A stretch of DNA of 64,000 bases from Avidesulfovibrio sp964369685 (GTDB taxonomy: Bacteria > Desulfobacterota > Desulfovibrionia > Desulfovibrionales > Desulfovibrionaceae): NCBI GenBank assembly GCA_964369685.1, contig CAYJFB010000003.1, positions 1 to 64,000 on the forward strand, given 5' to 3'. The position numbers were made by a program, and so were the translations under genes. The first letter of the stretch is position 1, and every line of letters starts with the position of its first letter. Of this stretch, positions 28,286 to 37,951 are shown one piece after another. The notes beneath the pieces are model-generated. The model did not search any database and was not told the origin of the DNA. It saw only the letters and a list, made by a program, of their open reading frames with translations.

Positions 28286-28714
28286 TTAATATCGTTCTCG
28301 CCAAAGAGCGACGGCTTCGGCAACACCTTCAATGATGGATTGGGGGCGCGGTGGACAGCCCGGGATATTGATATCAATGGGGATATAGCGATCGACAGGC
28401 CCAACAATTGAATATCCTTCGCGGAAGACACCGCCGGAGATGGGGCAAATGCCCACTGCCACCGTGATTTTGGGTGCAGGAATTTCGTTCCAGACTCGCA
28501 AGACTTTATCTTTGACTCGTGCGGTAAGCGGCCCTGTGATCAGCACAATATCCGCATGGCGCGGACTGCCGCAATAGCGACAACCCAAGCGTTCCACATC
28601 AAAACGTGCGATGCAAGCGGTTGTTGCCAATTCCACATCACAGCCGTTGCAGGAGCCTGCATTGATACGAAACAGCCACGGAGATTGCGGAGCCAGAGTT
28701 TGTAAAATATTCAT
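28286..28714 (-). CDS. cooL: Hydrogenase small subunit CooL (NuoB-like)
   Basis: Carries the proximal [4Fe-4S] cluster next to the NiFe subunit; 142 residues. Cluster motifs are CNGCDVE, CRYCGSPRHAD, VGICPISGG and PGCPPRP. The ATG at 28714 gives normal family length and starts 16 bases after the cooK stop. A longer frame would overlap cooK and adds a tail unlike the family. Confidence 0.94.
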   Translation of the reverse strand: MNILQTLAPQSPWLFRINAGSCNGCDVELATTACIARFDVERLGCRYCGSPRHADIVLITGPLTARVKDKVLRVWNEIPAPKITVAVGICPISGGVFREGYSIVGPVDRYIPIDINIPGCPPRPQSIIEGVAEAVALWRERY

Positions 28715-28730
28715 AGCAGGTATCCTACGT

Positions 28731-29726
28731 TTACGAGGTGAGCCAAACCAATAATAAAGAGAGTAACGCCAATCCCAAAGGCCATGTGAGAAAAAAGCGT
28801 AAGGCCTGTTCAACACGCATTCGTCCCGAACTTGCACGCGCCAAGGTGAGCCCTATAAACATAAAAAGAGCACATTTCAGCATAAACCAACCCAAATTGA
28901 GCAGACCATTCCATAAACTTCCGAGGCTTTCTATTTGTATGGTTCCTGGGAAGAAAAGGACAACACCGAGTCCCAACACCACAACATTTTTTAAAGCTGT
29001 GGCAAGATGAAAAAGTGCCAACGGTGCACCCGAGTATTCCAAAAGGGGGCCTTCCAGTAATTCAGTTTCGGCTTCGGGAATATCAAAAGGTGGAACGCCC
29101 ATAGTACCGGGAAGGAATGCGAGCCATGCAAGTAAGGCGGGGATCAACCTCCAATCTAAGCCAAACGAGCCGTTTGCCCATTGTGCTTCAACGATGCTTG
29201 CGAGTGAAAAGGTGACATTCGCGGAGTTTTCATCCATGAGCGCACCGGCACGCAATGCCACGGCTAAAACAATCAAAATCAAGGGCAATTCGTAGGCTAA
29301 CATTAAAAGTGTTTCACGCGAAAAACCGAGACCGCCAAACGGTGAAGCTGAGGCTGACCCTGCCAACATGAGTGCAATGGCGGGTAAAGGAAAACAATAA
29401 AGCAAGACCAACAAATCGGCAGCAAAAGGTAATCCCTGTGTGACACCAGGCACAGGTACAAGCGCTGCACACAGCGCAGCACCGCCAAAGGCCAGGACAG
29501 GCGCTGCCAAAAAAGCTTTGGGTGCCGCACCTTTTGGGATGAGTATTTCTTTTGTACACAGTTTTGCTATATCTAAGGCCGGTTGAAGAAGCGGCGGACC
29601 GATACGTCGTTGTAAACGCGCGTTCATACGGCGATCAAGGCCTTTCAAGAGCAAACCGAAGCATAGAGCAAAAAGGCCGCCGGGGAAAATGAACAAGTGT
29701 AAAAGACCGATAAAGGTTTCCCACAT
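28731..29726 (-). CDS. cooK: Membrane subunit CooK (NuoH-like)
   Basis: Integral membrane anchor that couples the catalytic arm to the ion pump; 331 residues with about eight hydrophobic helices. Family motifs include RRIGPPLLQPALDIAKL near residue 40 and PPFDIPEAETELLEGPL near residue 215, the quinone-chamber-like loop of NuoH/EchB proteins. It starts three bases after the cooM stop, so the two are translationally linked. Confidence 0.94.
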   Translation of the reverse strand: MWETFIGLLHLFIFPGGLFALCFGLLLKGLDRRMNARLQRRIGPPLLQPALDIAKLCTKEILIPKGAAPKAFLAAPVLAFGGAALCAALVPVPGVTQGLPFAADLLVLLYCFPLPAIALMLAGSASASPFGGLGFSRETLLMLAYELPLILIVLAVALRAGALMDENSANVTFSLASIVEAQWANGSFGLDWRLIPALLAWLAFLPGTMGVPPFDIPEAETELLEGPLLEYSGAPLALFHLATALKNVVVLGLGVVLFFPGTIQIESLGSLWNGLLNLGWFMLKCALFMFIGLTLARASSGRMRVEQALRFFLTWPLGLALLSLLLVWLTS

Positions 29727-29729
29727 GAC

Positions 29730-32700
29730 TTAAGCTCCTTGCTCTTTGTTGCTGTTGACGTGTTCTCCGCAGGGCTCGGGTGTGCAAGTACTGTGTGTCT
29801 CGGAAACCGTAAAACATTCAAGCCAAAACGGTGCCAAGATTCGTTGTGTCAGCGTATTATAGGCGTTTATGATGTTGGTATTGCAGGCTTTGCATATGTC
29901 AAGAAGTGCATTGATATTTTTTTGTGTCGCCATGAGGAACGGTTGCAGTCCGTAGTGTTTTTCCATGCGCAGTAGAGCGGTGAAGGCTTGGAAGATGTTT
30001 TCCGGCGGCAAACGGTGTCCAAAGGCTTCTTGTATATCAACGCCACAACTGTGTGGTGCGGTATGACGGACACGCACGGCCTGCATCAGTGAACGCAAGA
30101 ACCACGCCGCACCGCCAAAAGCCAAAACAGCCATGGAGCCGACAGCCAACGCATTCCACGTTCCCGAACCGCTTGTAATGCCGACAAGAGAGATGTCCAA
30201 GGGATTGAGTCCTGTTTCACTCAAAATGCTGTTGACAGGCGAGAGCAACAGTCCCGGGAAAAAGCCCAAGAATAGGGTGAGGCTTGCCAGTATAACCATG
30301 GGAATGAGCATGGATTTTGGCAATTCGCGTCCTTCTGATGTTTGATGTACTTGTATTGTCGGGTTGGGGTGTCCAAGGAAAATGACATGCAGAGCGCGTG
30401 CCAAATAGGCCAAAGTGATTGCGCTGCCTGCCAAAGAAATCAATGCCAACAGGATTTCGCCTTGTTCCATGAGTGCTTGGTAAATCATCCATTTGGGTAA
30501 GAATCCGTTGGTTGGTGGAATGGCTGCTGCAGCCAGAGCCGCGATGGCAAAGCAACTCATGGTGACTGGCATGGTGCGTCCGAGTCCACCGAGATCGCGC
30601 AAATATTCGCGACCTGAAGCAAACATGACCGCCCCAGCAGTCAAAAAGAGTAAATCTTTAAACAACATGTGACTGAAAAGATGAACAAGGCCGCCGGCAA
30701 CGCCAAGGGAAGTGCCAAGTGCAACCCCCAAGACCATGTAACCGATTTGACTGACGGTTGACCAGATAAAAATCATTTTGATTTTTTCTTGTACCATGGC
30801 TTTGAGTGCGGCAGTGATCAAGGTCAGTGCGCCTGCCCAGGCCACAAGATACATGACGGTGCCTTGATGTAACGGATCGCCTTGGGTTAAGAGTTCGAGG
30901 CTACCGAAGATTAAGAACAGTTTGGCGAGTCCAAACACAGCGATTTTTAAGAGCACAGAAGAGATATAGCCCGAAACAGGTGTCGGTGCAAAATTGGGGT
31001 GCATTTGCCAGTCGATGCGTAAACAAAGTTGTGCGGCTTTCAAAACAAAGCCTGTCGCCAATAAGCCCATGACGGTTGTAGACCATATGGGATCCATACT
31101 GAGCAGCGTCTGACGAATCGTGTCAAGTTTGGATGCGCCGCCGATGCCGACCAAGATACCGATACCTAAGAAAAGGCAAGCCGCACCGGCAATATTGAAG
31201 AGAAAATATTTAAAGGCGTCTTGTACAGCTTCACGGGTTTCTTCGTGAGCAATCACGAAATAGAGTGCCCAAGAACTCATGATTTCCCAGAAGGTGAAAA
31301 AACCGAAGATGTTTTGGCTTGTTGCCACGCCGAGCAGACCGCTGCTCATGAACAAAAAGAATATATAAAAGCGCCATTGTTTATGGCTGTGCGACATATA
31401 GCCGCGAGCATACAGCATATTGAGGGCGCCCATCAGCGGAATGGAGAGGGCGAGTGTGAAAGACAGCGTGTCGAGTTGGCCGTTAAAGAAAGGGAGTGCA
31501 GCCGCCGTGAAGACTAAGACTGTAGCGGTAGCCTGTGCGGCACGTTTTGGATTGTTGCGGTGCAGAAAAGGCAGGATCGCACCTGCCATGGGCAACAGAA
31601 TGGGGAGTTCCCAGCCCACATGCAGATCGGGTACTGTTCCTGCGGCGAGGCGTCCTGCTTCGACCAGCATGTTGGTTACAGGTGTAACAAGAGAGAGTCC
31701 CAATTGTGGTACCAATCCCAAAATCAAACAGAGTGCTGCAAGAATGACAAGGGGTATACAGAGACTTAGCGGTGTTTCGTTGTAATTTTTTGTGTTTCCT
31801 TGGACATTGTTTTGTTGCATGTGTTGCAACAGTGCGGCAGAGGGCGCATCAAAGAGGATTGTGCGGAGTATGCGCATATAGTACATCGCCCCGATCAGGC
31901 TTGCAATGAGTAAAGCGACAGCTAAAAGGCTGTGTCCTGCTTGAATACAGGCGACAATCATCAAGTATTTGCCTACAAAGCCGTTCAATGGCGGCAAGCC
32001 CATGATGGACACGAGGCCGATGGCCATACATGTTGTTGTGATAGGCATGAAACGCACAATGCCTGCCATGTCGCTCAATGTGCGGCTTCCTGCACGAAGG
32101 ATGAGCGCGCCCGCACCCAAAAAGAGTAAATCTTTCATGATTGCATGATTGAGAACGTGCAAGAGGCTACTGGTCAGAGCCAGCCACGTGCCGAGGCCGA
32201 GTACAGCGACAATCTCGCCGATTTGTCCGATGGTGGAATAGGCCAACATGCGTTTGATATCATCTTGTTTGAGTGCCATCCATTCACCGTACATCATGGT
32301 CACAATGCCGACAGCAACCAAGAGTCCACCGAAAAAGCTGAGTCCTGAGGGGCCTGTTCCGACAGTCATGAGTGCGTCACTGCCCAGCATGATATACATG
32401 ACGAGAAATATTCCGAAGAGGCCTGTTTTTGTGAGCACGCCCGAGAGCGGTGCAGAAATGGGTGAGGGTGCTTCGGGGTGTGCCGTCGGTAACCACGAGT
32501 GTAAGGGCACAAGGCCTGCTTTGGCTGCAAAACCAATCACGGCAAGGAGTAAAGCTCCGCCAATAAGAGAGGGACTGAGTGTCGCGGTAAAACTGACAGC
32601 AGAATGCAAACTCAATGTGGGGCCTGCCAAAGCGAACAGTGCAGGGATGAGCAGATAGGCACCGGCACCGCAAATAACAAGATATCGTACGGCGGCACGG

Positions 32701-33803
32701 CGTGCGGCGTGGGTTTGTTCCCACGCAATGAGCAAACACGACGCCCAGCTCATGATTTCCCAAGCTGTGGCAAGAGCGCCTGCATTGCCAAAGGCAAAGA
32801 CCTTGTAAACCGCCGCAAAGGTGAGTAATAAGAAGGCGTTGTAGAGAGGTTTGCGTTTTCCGTGGATATAGCCGAAAGAATAAACAGAGACCAAAACGGC
32901 AAAACCCACGGCAATGAGTCCGAAAAGGCGTACTTCAGGGGAAACGGTTGTGAAGCAGAAAGCAATAAAGGCTATAATCGTTGCACAAATGGGAAATAAG
33001 TCCCATAAGGGGGCGATATCTAAAAGGCGTCCGCTTGCCACGTGGATTAAAAGGAGCAAACCGCTGAAATGAAGGATTGTATATGTCCAAGAGAATTCAT
33101 AGCCAAACATGTTGGGCAATTCAGCGAGACTGCTGCCGAAGTGATTTGCTGCAAGATCCGCCAGTGTCGTCGAGGCAAAACCCATGCCGACGAGGATAAG
33201 CGCCAGTAAGGTCAAGAAGGTTGATCGACAGCAATATGACGGTGCGTTAAAGGTTAAGACGCCGAGTGGTGTGGCGTCGTTTTTTTGTTCTTTTATTTTG
33301 TTGAAGCAGAGGTTCATCACGGCTTCAACAGTCAACCATAAACTTATGGTGCAAGGAATGGCTGTCAGTGCGGCAATCAAGATATTTTGATTGGCGAGAG
33401 CATAGAGAGCAAAAAGACGACCTTCCGGTGTTCCGAATGGAGAGACGCCAAGAGCCGCCACCAAGGCAAAAACCAAAAGGCTTGTTGTCCAAGGGGCTGT
33501 AGTGATTGTGCCTTGGAGGGACACGAAGGTGTCTTTATAGCCAGATGTGGGACAGCCGTTTTTTGAGAGGAGACTTTGCAGTGCCAACCAAGCGAGCAAG
33601 CGGGCGGGGAGGGCGTAGACGGCCGTCAATAGCGCACCGACGCCGCCACCGAGGGTCTGTGCGCCGAGTGCACAGAAAACAAGTCCGAGATCGACAAGAC
33701 TTCCCCAAAGGATAAGACGACCGAGACGACCGCGGGTATGAACCAAAAAATACGTTCCACAGCCCAATAAAAGTAATCCCACAAGAGTGGCAAACGTGTT
33801 CAT
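29730..33803 (-). CDS. cooM: Fused proton-pumping subunit CooM
   Basis: 1357 residues, almost all transmembrane. About residues 1-90 look like a NuoK/HyfE-type segment. Two antiporter-like modules follow. The first has the glutamate motif AWEIMSWASC and the lysine motif AKAGLVPLHSWLPTAHPEAP. The second has FWEIMSSWALYF and VLKAAQL. These are the Mrp/NuoL-type residues used for ion translocation. Several proteins of complex I are thus joined in one chain, as in known CooM proteins. A GGGAGG site precedes the ATG. It is the first coo gene and lies 56 bases after maf, which may share its transcript. Confidence 0.93.
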   Translation of the reverse strand: MNTFATLVGLLLLGCGTYFLVHTRGRLGRLILWGSLVDLGLVFCALGAQTLGGGVGALLTAVYALPARLLAWLALQSLLSKNGCPTSGYKDTFVSLQGTITTAPWTTSLLVFALVAALGVSPFGTPEGRLFALYALANQNILIAALTAIPCTISLWLTVEAVMNLCFNKIKEQKNDATPLGVLTFNAPSYCCRSTFLTLLALILVGMGFASTTLADLAANHFGSSLAELPNMFGYEFSWTYTILHFSGLLLLIHVASGRLLDIAPLWDLFPICATIIAFIAFCFTTVSPEVRLFGLIAVGFAVLVSVYSFGYIHGKRKPLYNAFLLLTFAAVYKVFAFGNAGALATAWEIMSWASCLLIAWEQTHAARRAAVRYLVICGAGAYLLIPALFALAGPTLSLHSAVSFTATLSPSLIGGALLLAVIGFAAKAGLVPLHSWLPTAHPEAPSPISAPLSGVLTKTGLFGIFLVMYIMLGSDALMTVGTGPSGLSFFGGLLVAVGIVTMMYGEWMALKQDDIKRMLAYSTIGQIGEIVAVLGLGTWLALTSSLLHVLNHAIMKDLLFLGAGALILRAGSRTLSDMAGIVRFMPITTTCMAIGLVSIMGLPPLNGFVGKYLMIVACIQAGHSLLAVALLIASLIGAMYYMRILRTILFDAPSAALLQHMQQNNVQGNTKNYNETPLSLCIPLVILAALCLILGLVPQLGLSLVTPVTNMLVEAGRLAAGTVPDLHVGWELPILLPMAGAILPFLHRNNPKRAAQATATVLVFTAAALPFFNGQLDTLSFTLALSIPLMGALNMLYARGYMSHSHKQWRFYIFFLFMSSGLLGVATSQNIFGFFTFWEIMSSWALYFVIAHEETREAVQDAFKYFLFNIAGAACLFLGIGILVGIGGASKLDTIRQTLLSMDPIWSTTVMGLLATGFVLKAAQLCLRIDWQMHPNFAPTPVSGYISSVLLKIAVFGLAKLFLIFGSLELLTQGDPLHQGTVMYLVAWAGALTLITAALKAMVQEKIKMIFIWSTVSQIGYMVLGVALGTSLGVAGGLVHLFSHMLFKDLLFLTAGAVMFASGREYLRDLGGLGRTMPVTMSCFAIAALAAAAIPPTNGFLPKWMIYQALMEQGEILLALISLAGSAITLAYLARALHVIFLGHPNPTIQVHQTSEGRELPKSMLIPMVILASLTLFLGFFPGLLLSPVNSILSETGLNPLDISLVGITSGSGTWNALAVGSMAVLAFGGAAWFLRSLMQAVRVRHTAPHSCGVDIQEAFGHRLPPENIFQAFTALLRMEKHYGLQPFLMATQKNINALLDICKACNTNIINAYNTLTQRILAPFWLECFTVSETHSTCTPEPCGEHVNSNKEQGA

Positions 33804-33859
33804 ATATCCTCCCGAGATGATACAGTCTCGTTTTTTGTTTTTTTTATCACAAGCTTATG

Positions 33860-34516
33860 TCAGTCGTCAACAGAGAGTTGAAACGGTTCAATGGCGCCCC
33901 CTGTACAGAGGCGTTGTAAAACGAGGCTCAGAGGCAGTCCCACAACATTACTCCATGAGCCTTCGATGTGTGCAACGAGAAACGCGCCATGTCCTTGTAT
34001 GGCGTAGGATCCTGCTTTATCTTTGGGCTCTTCGGATGCAGCATAGTTTTGTAATATGGTATCCGACCATGCAGCGAAGGTTACAGCCGTTTGTTCTACA
34101 AACAATTCTGCTTGTGTTTTTTGTGTGTTTTGCCAAAGAATACAACAGCCTGTAAGAACATGGTGTGTTTTTCCCGAAAGTTGTTTCAGCATTTGGAAAG
34201 CGTCTGTCATCGAAGTGGGTTTTCCGAGAATGAGGGGGTTGTTCTGGTTTTGTTGGGGTAAGCAAACGATAGTGTCTGCAGCAAGAATTACGGCTTGAGG
34301 GTATTTGGGGGCAACCGCAAGTGCCTTGGCTTGTGCGGAGCGCATGACATAGGCTTCCGGAGCTTCTTGTGGTTGGGGGCGCGGCTCGCTAAAGGGATTT
34401 GTGTCATCGGCGTTTTCAGGTATGCTGACAAGCGCGTCAAGTCCGGAACTTGCCATAAGTTCTTTTCTGCGTGGTGAGCCGGAGGCCAAAACGAGTTGGC
34501 GGCAAGCGCGAAACAT
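33860..34516 (-). CDS. maf: Maf-family nucleotide pyrophosphatase
   Basis: Hydrolyses non-canonical or modified nucleoside triphosphates; 218 residues. LASGSPRRKEL at the N-terminus, AADTIV in the middle and GSYAIQGHGAFLV near the C-terminus are the Maf signatures, including the catalytic aspartate in ADT. The ATG at 34516 follows GGAG; an upstream GTG at 34540 is less likely. The dTTP/UTP type is probable because of the QGHG motif, but this is not certain. Confidence 0.93.
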   Translation of the reverse strand: MFRACRQLVLASGSPRRKELMASSGLDALVSIPENADDTNPFSEPRPQPQEAPEAYVMRSAQAKALAVAPKYPQAVILAADTIVCLPQQNQNNPLILGKPTSMTDAFQMLKQLSGKTHHVLTGCCILWQNTQKTQAELFVEQTAVTFAAWSDTILQNYAASEEPKDKAGSYAIQGHGAFLVAHIEGSWSNVVGLPLSLVLQRLCTGGAIEPFQLSVDD

Positions 34517-34574
34517 GAGATATTTTCTCCTGTACAACACAATAACTTTGCGTTACCGACTGTATGATGTTTTG

Positions 34575-34603
34575 TTGTTTGTTATTTTTTCTTCTGTTAT
34601 AAT
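34575..34603 (+). promoter_or_regulatory. Sigma70-type promoter for the DHH phosphoesterase gene
   Basis: TTGTTT (34575-34580) and TATAAT (34598-34603) are separated by 17 bases. It lies about 85 bases before the start at 34687 and drives the plus strand. Confidence 0.6.
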
Positions 34604-34686
34604 GATATATTGTGTTATTGTGTCTATGTATAAATATATGTATTTGAGTATATCCGTATTTTCTTTTTCTTGCAAGGAGTGTCTTT

Positions 34687-35712
34687 ATGGCATCCGATTT
34701 ACAGACGAAAAAATCTCGTATTCGTGGCGGTTCATTGACAAAAGGCCCTGAAGTCAACGCATTGCTTGATGTTCTTTCACGGGATGATGATTGGTTGATT
34801 TTAATTAATGCCGATCCCGATGCCATGGGTGCGGCGTTGGCGTTGCGTCGAATTATTTCTCGTCGAGTTGGCGAGGTGGCCATTGCTGCCATCAATAATA
34901 TTAGTCGACCTGACAATATGGCCATGGTTCGTTATTTGAACATTCCGCTTATTCCTTGGGATTCTTCGTTGCGCGGTCTTTTTTCACGGTTTGCTTTGGT
35001 TGACTCTCAGCCGCACCATAACGTGTTGTTTGCCGACATGCCGTTTACGATTGTCATCGATCACCATCCGTTGGTTGTCGAGCATCCTACCAAGGCCGAT
35101 TTTTGTGATATTCGTCCTGAACGGGGTTCGACGTGTTCGATATTGTTTGAGTATTTGTATCAATTACACATTCGTCCGGGGATCCATTTGGCAACGGCTT
35201 TGCAATATGGCATTCGTACCGACACACAGGCGTTTACGCGCAACACAACCTTGGCTGACATGCGTGCATATCAAAAATTGGCACGGTATGCGGACAGTTC
35301 GTTGTTACAGCGGATTATGCGCAGTGAGTATTTGCCCAGTTGGTTGCCGTATTTTAGTCGTGCTTTTAGTGGCTTACAGATGCGCAATAAAGGGGGCTTG
35401 GCGTTTTTGGGAGAGGTGGAAAGTCCTGATCTTTTGGTTGTTGTTGCTGATTTTTTTTCTCGCGTGCATGGTATTTCGTGGATTGCCGTTGCGGGGATTC
35501 ATAACGAGACGGTGGTGTGTGTTTTTCGTGGTGACGGGCATCGGGATATTGGGCTTTTTGCGGCGTCATGTTTTGACGATTTGGGCACGGCGGGCGGACA
35601 TCGTTCTATGGCGCGGGCAGAATTTCCGTTGGTTGCGGTTGGCAAGCGTCATATTGAAGCGGTGTTACAGCAGCGATTGTTTGGTAACAAAGCGCATGGC
35701 GTTTTGTCGTGA
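34687..35712 (+). CDS. DHH-family phosphoesterase, NrnA-like
   Basis: Probably degrades very short RNA or DNA oligonucleotides, or 3'-phosphoadenosine 5'-phosphate; 341 residues. Metal-binding motifs are NADPDAMGAALAL, VDSQPHHN, IDHHP and GIRTDTQAF, in the order of the NrnA/RecJ-like family with a C-terminal DHHA1 domain. It starts at ATG after AAGGAG. NrnA-type enzymes can also finish c-di-GMP breakdown by cutting pGpG, which would fit the number of c-di-GMP proteins here, but this is inference. Confidence 0.9.
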   Translation: MASDLQTKKSRIRGGSLTKGPEVNALLDVLSRDDDWLILINADPDAMGAALALRRIISRRVGEVAIAAINNISRPDNMAMVRYLNIPLIPWDSSLRGLFSRFALVDSQPHHNVLFADMPFTIVIDHHPLVVEHPTKADFCDIRPERGSTCSILFEYLYQLHIRPGIHLATALQYGIRTDTQAFTRNTTLADMRAYQKLARYADSSLLQRIMRSEYLPSWLPYFSRAFSGLQMRNKGGLAFLGEVESPDLLVVVADFFSRVHGISWIAVAGIHNETVVCVFRGDGHRDIGLFAASCFDDLGTAGGHRSMARAEFPLVAVGKRHIEAVLQQRLFGNKAHGVLS

Positions 35713-35820
35713 GGGGTGTTTTTTTGTCGGGCGTGGATTTCCCCCTTTACAGAACAAAAGAAAATACATATACTTGAACACCCTTTAAAGGGAAAGAACG
35801 CTTATTCTGAGGAGAAAATC

Positions 35821-35931
35821 ATGGCTCATAAAAAAATTGAACGCAAAAAAGAACTTGATCGTCGTCGGCATCGTCGTGCTCAACGTTTGAAAGAACGTAT
35901 TCGTGAAGCTAAGGCTGCCGCAAAAAAATAA
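35821..35931 (+). CDS. Tiny basic protein of 36 residues
   Basis: Starts MAHKKIERKKELDRRR and is almost wholly lysine, arginine, alanine and glutamate, probably one long helix. GGAG eight bases upstream of the ATG supports translation. It resembles short uncharacterised proteins with a RRRHRR core seen in related bacteria. A role in binding RNA or ribosomes is possible from its charge only. It follows the DHH gene by 108 bases. Confidence 0.7.
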   Translation: MAHKKIERKKELDRRRHRRAQRLKERIREAKAAAKK

Positions 35932-36136
35932 AGATAAACAGTATGTTGTGTCGAGCTTGGTTGCAGTGACGGCTTTGGTGTATTGTGTTTTTATTAAGCT
36001 TGGTGCAGGATATATATCCTTGTGTTTCATTGCATAAAATAACATCCTTAAAATGTATAAGGCTATAAACAGAATTTTTTCGTATGTTATAGCTGTACAA
36101 TGATGGGAGCTGTTTTTGTGATAAAATACGAGATTT

Positions 36137-36172
36137 CAGGGCAATGCTTGAGCGTTGCCCTGTGTTCTTTTT
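36137..36172 (+). terminator. Intrinsic terminator after the small basic gene
   Basis: CAGGGCAA and TTGCCCTG pair around a 10-nt loop and are followed by TGTTCTTTTTG. It lies about 205 bases after the small basic gene, before fmdB. Confidence 0.65.
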
Positions 36173-36226
36173 GTTGCGGCGTGTTGTTTCGAGGAATATT
36201 TGTTTTTGTGTGTGGAGTTTTTTATT

Positions 36227-36619
36227 ATGCCGATATATGAATATTGTTGTGCAGGATGCAATACAACTTTCGAGGAATGGGTAAAGTCGTTTGACAGTGC
36301 GCCGACAGTGCCTTGTGTGGAGTGTGGTGCCGAGGCGATACGGATTGTTTCCAATACATCTTTTATGTTGAAAGGTGGCGGTTGGTATGTGACTGAATAT
36401 GCGGGGCGGAAATCGCACGGTAAAGAAACAGCTGCCGAAACATCTGTCAATAAACAGCCCGAGGTCGCTTCGACATCGACGCAAGAAACCAAAGGTGTGT
36501 CTGAAGCAACGACTGCCGCGTCCTCTGAAAAAGCAGTGAGTAATGCTGCCACTGCACCTTCTGCCGCATCTTCTGCTTCTGCGGCTTCGTCGTCAACCTC
36601 GGTCGCTGCGACGGCCTAA
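36227..36619 (+). CDS. FmdB-type zinc ribbon protein
   Basis: 130 residues. The first 40 residues are a typical FmdB zinc ribbon: MPIYEYCCAGC and CVECG give four cysteines for zinc. The rest is a low-complexity tail of alanine, serine, threonine and glutamate. The family is small and regulatory in name only; no function is proven. GTGGAG precedes the ATG. It lies 24 bases before purB and is probably co-transcribed. Confidence 0.87.
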   Translation: MPIYEYCCAGCNTTFEEWVKSFDSAPTVPCVECGAEAIRIVSNTSFMLKGGGWYVTEYAGRKSHGKETAAETSVNKQPEVASTSTQETKGVSEATTAASSEKAVSNAATAPSAASSASAASSSTSVAATA

Positions 36620-36643
36620 TTTTGCCTTTGTGTAGGAGTTGTG

Positions 36644-37936
36644 ATGATAGATCGTTATACGCGTCCCGAAATGGGTGCCATCTGGACATTGGAAAATCGG
36701 TATGCCAATTGGCTCAAAGTTGAGTTGGCTGTATGTCGTGCATGGAATAAGTTGGGTGTTATTGACGACAGCAGTTTGGCGGTGATTCTTGAGAAGGCCG
36801 CTTTTGATGTGGATCGTATTTTGGAAATTGAAGAAGTGACGCGTCATGATGTCATTGCTTTTTTGACGGCCGTTGAAGAAAACGTGGGAGCTGATGCGCG
36901 TTTTATCCATTTGGGATGCACGTCTTCCGATATTGTCGATACGGCGGGCAATTTGCAACTTGTGGAAGCGGGTGAGCTGTTACTCAAGGATTTTGAACGC
37001 GTAATCAGTGTGTTGAAAACGATGATCAACGCGTGGCGCGGACAGCTTTGTATGGGCCGCACTCACGGTATCCATGCCGAACCGACGAGCTTTGCTTTAA
37101 AGCTTGCCGGTTTTTATGCAGAATTTGAGCGCAATCATGAGCGTTTTAAAGCCGCGTTGGAAGATGTGCGTGTCGGCAAAATTTCCGGTGCTGTGGGCAC
37201 GTATGCGTTTCTTTCTCCTGAACTTGAGGCGATGACGTGTGCGGAACTCGGTTTGCGTCCCGATCCCATTTCAACGCAGATTATTCAACGTGATCGTCAT
37301 GCGCATTTCTTTACGACGTTGGCCGTGGCTGCAGGCAGTATAGAACGAATTTGTGTTGAATTGCGTCATTTGCAACGTACGGAAGTGTTGGAAGTAGAAG
37401 AAGGATTTGGTAAGGGGCAAAAAGGCTCTTCGGCCATGCCGCATAAGAAAAATCCTATTTCGGCTGAGAACCTTTCGGGTCTGGCGCGGCTTGTGCGCAC
37501 GAATGCTCTTGCGGCCATGGAAAATCAAGCGCTCTGGCATGAACGTGATATCAGTCATTCTTCGGTAGAGCGCGTGATTATGCCTGATTCGACCATCTTA
37601 ATGGACTATGCACTCAATCGCTTGGCAAATATTTTGGAAGGTTTGCGTGTTATTCCTGAAAATATGGAGCGTAACCTGCATGCGTCTTGTGATTTGTTCT
37701 ATAGTCAACGGGTTTTAACTGCGTTGATCAATACGGGCATGCCGCGTCAAGAGGCGTATGTTGCCGTTCAGAAAAACGCGATGCAAAGCTGGGAACAACG
37801 TAGACCTTTCCCCGATTTGGTGCGCGCAGACCTAAGTATTACCGAACGCCTTGATGCCGCAGCGCTTGACGCGCTTTTTGATTGCGCTTCCTACCTCGCC
37901 CATGAAAATATGATTCTTGATCGTGTTTTGAAATAA
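36644..37936 (+). CDS. purB: Adenylosuccinate lyase
   Basis: Releases fumarate from adenylosuccinate and from SAICAR in purine synthesis; 430 residues. The signature loop KGSSAMPHKKNPISAEN has the catalytic serine, and GRTHGIHAEP has the catalytic histidine. AGGAG sits seven bases before the ATG at 36644; a GTG one codon earlier is possible. A composite hairpin element follows the stop. Confidence 0.96.
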   Translation: MIDRYTRPEMGAIWTLENRYANWLKVELAVCRAWNKLGVIDDSSLAVILEKAAFDVDRILEIEEVTRHDVIAFLTAVEENVGADARFIHLGCTSSDIVDTAGNLQLVEAGELLLKDFERVISVLKTMINAWRGQLCMGRTHGIHAEPTSFALKLAGFYAEFERNHERFKAALEDVRVGKISGAVGTYAFLSPELEAMTCAELGLRPDPISTQIIQRDRHAHFFTTLAVAAGSIERICVELRHLQRTEVLEVEEGFGKGQKGSSAMPHKKNPISAENLSGLARLVRTNALAAMENQALWHERDISHSSVERVIMPDSTILMDYALNRLANILEGLRVIPENMERNLHASCDLFYSQRVLTALINTGMPRQEAYVAVQKNAMQSWEQRRPFPDLVRADLSITERLDAAALDALFDCASYLAHENMILDRVLK

Positions 37937-37951
37937 TTTTTTCTTTTTTTT

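Noticed and set aside
33804..33859. CooA binding site before cooM
   Set aside because: I saw no TGTC-type inverted half-sites in the 56 bases; the hairpin-like GAGA/TCTC is too short to interpret.
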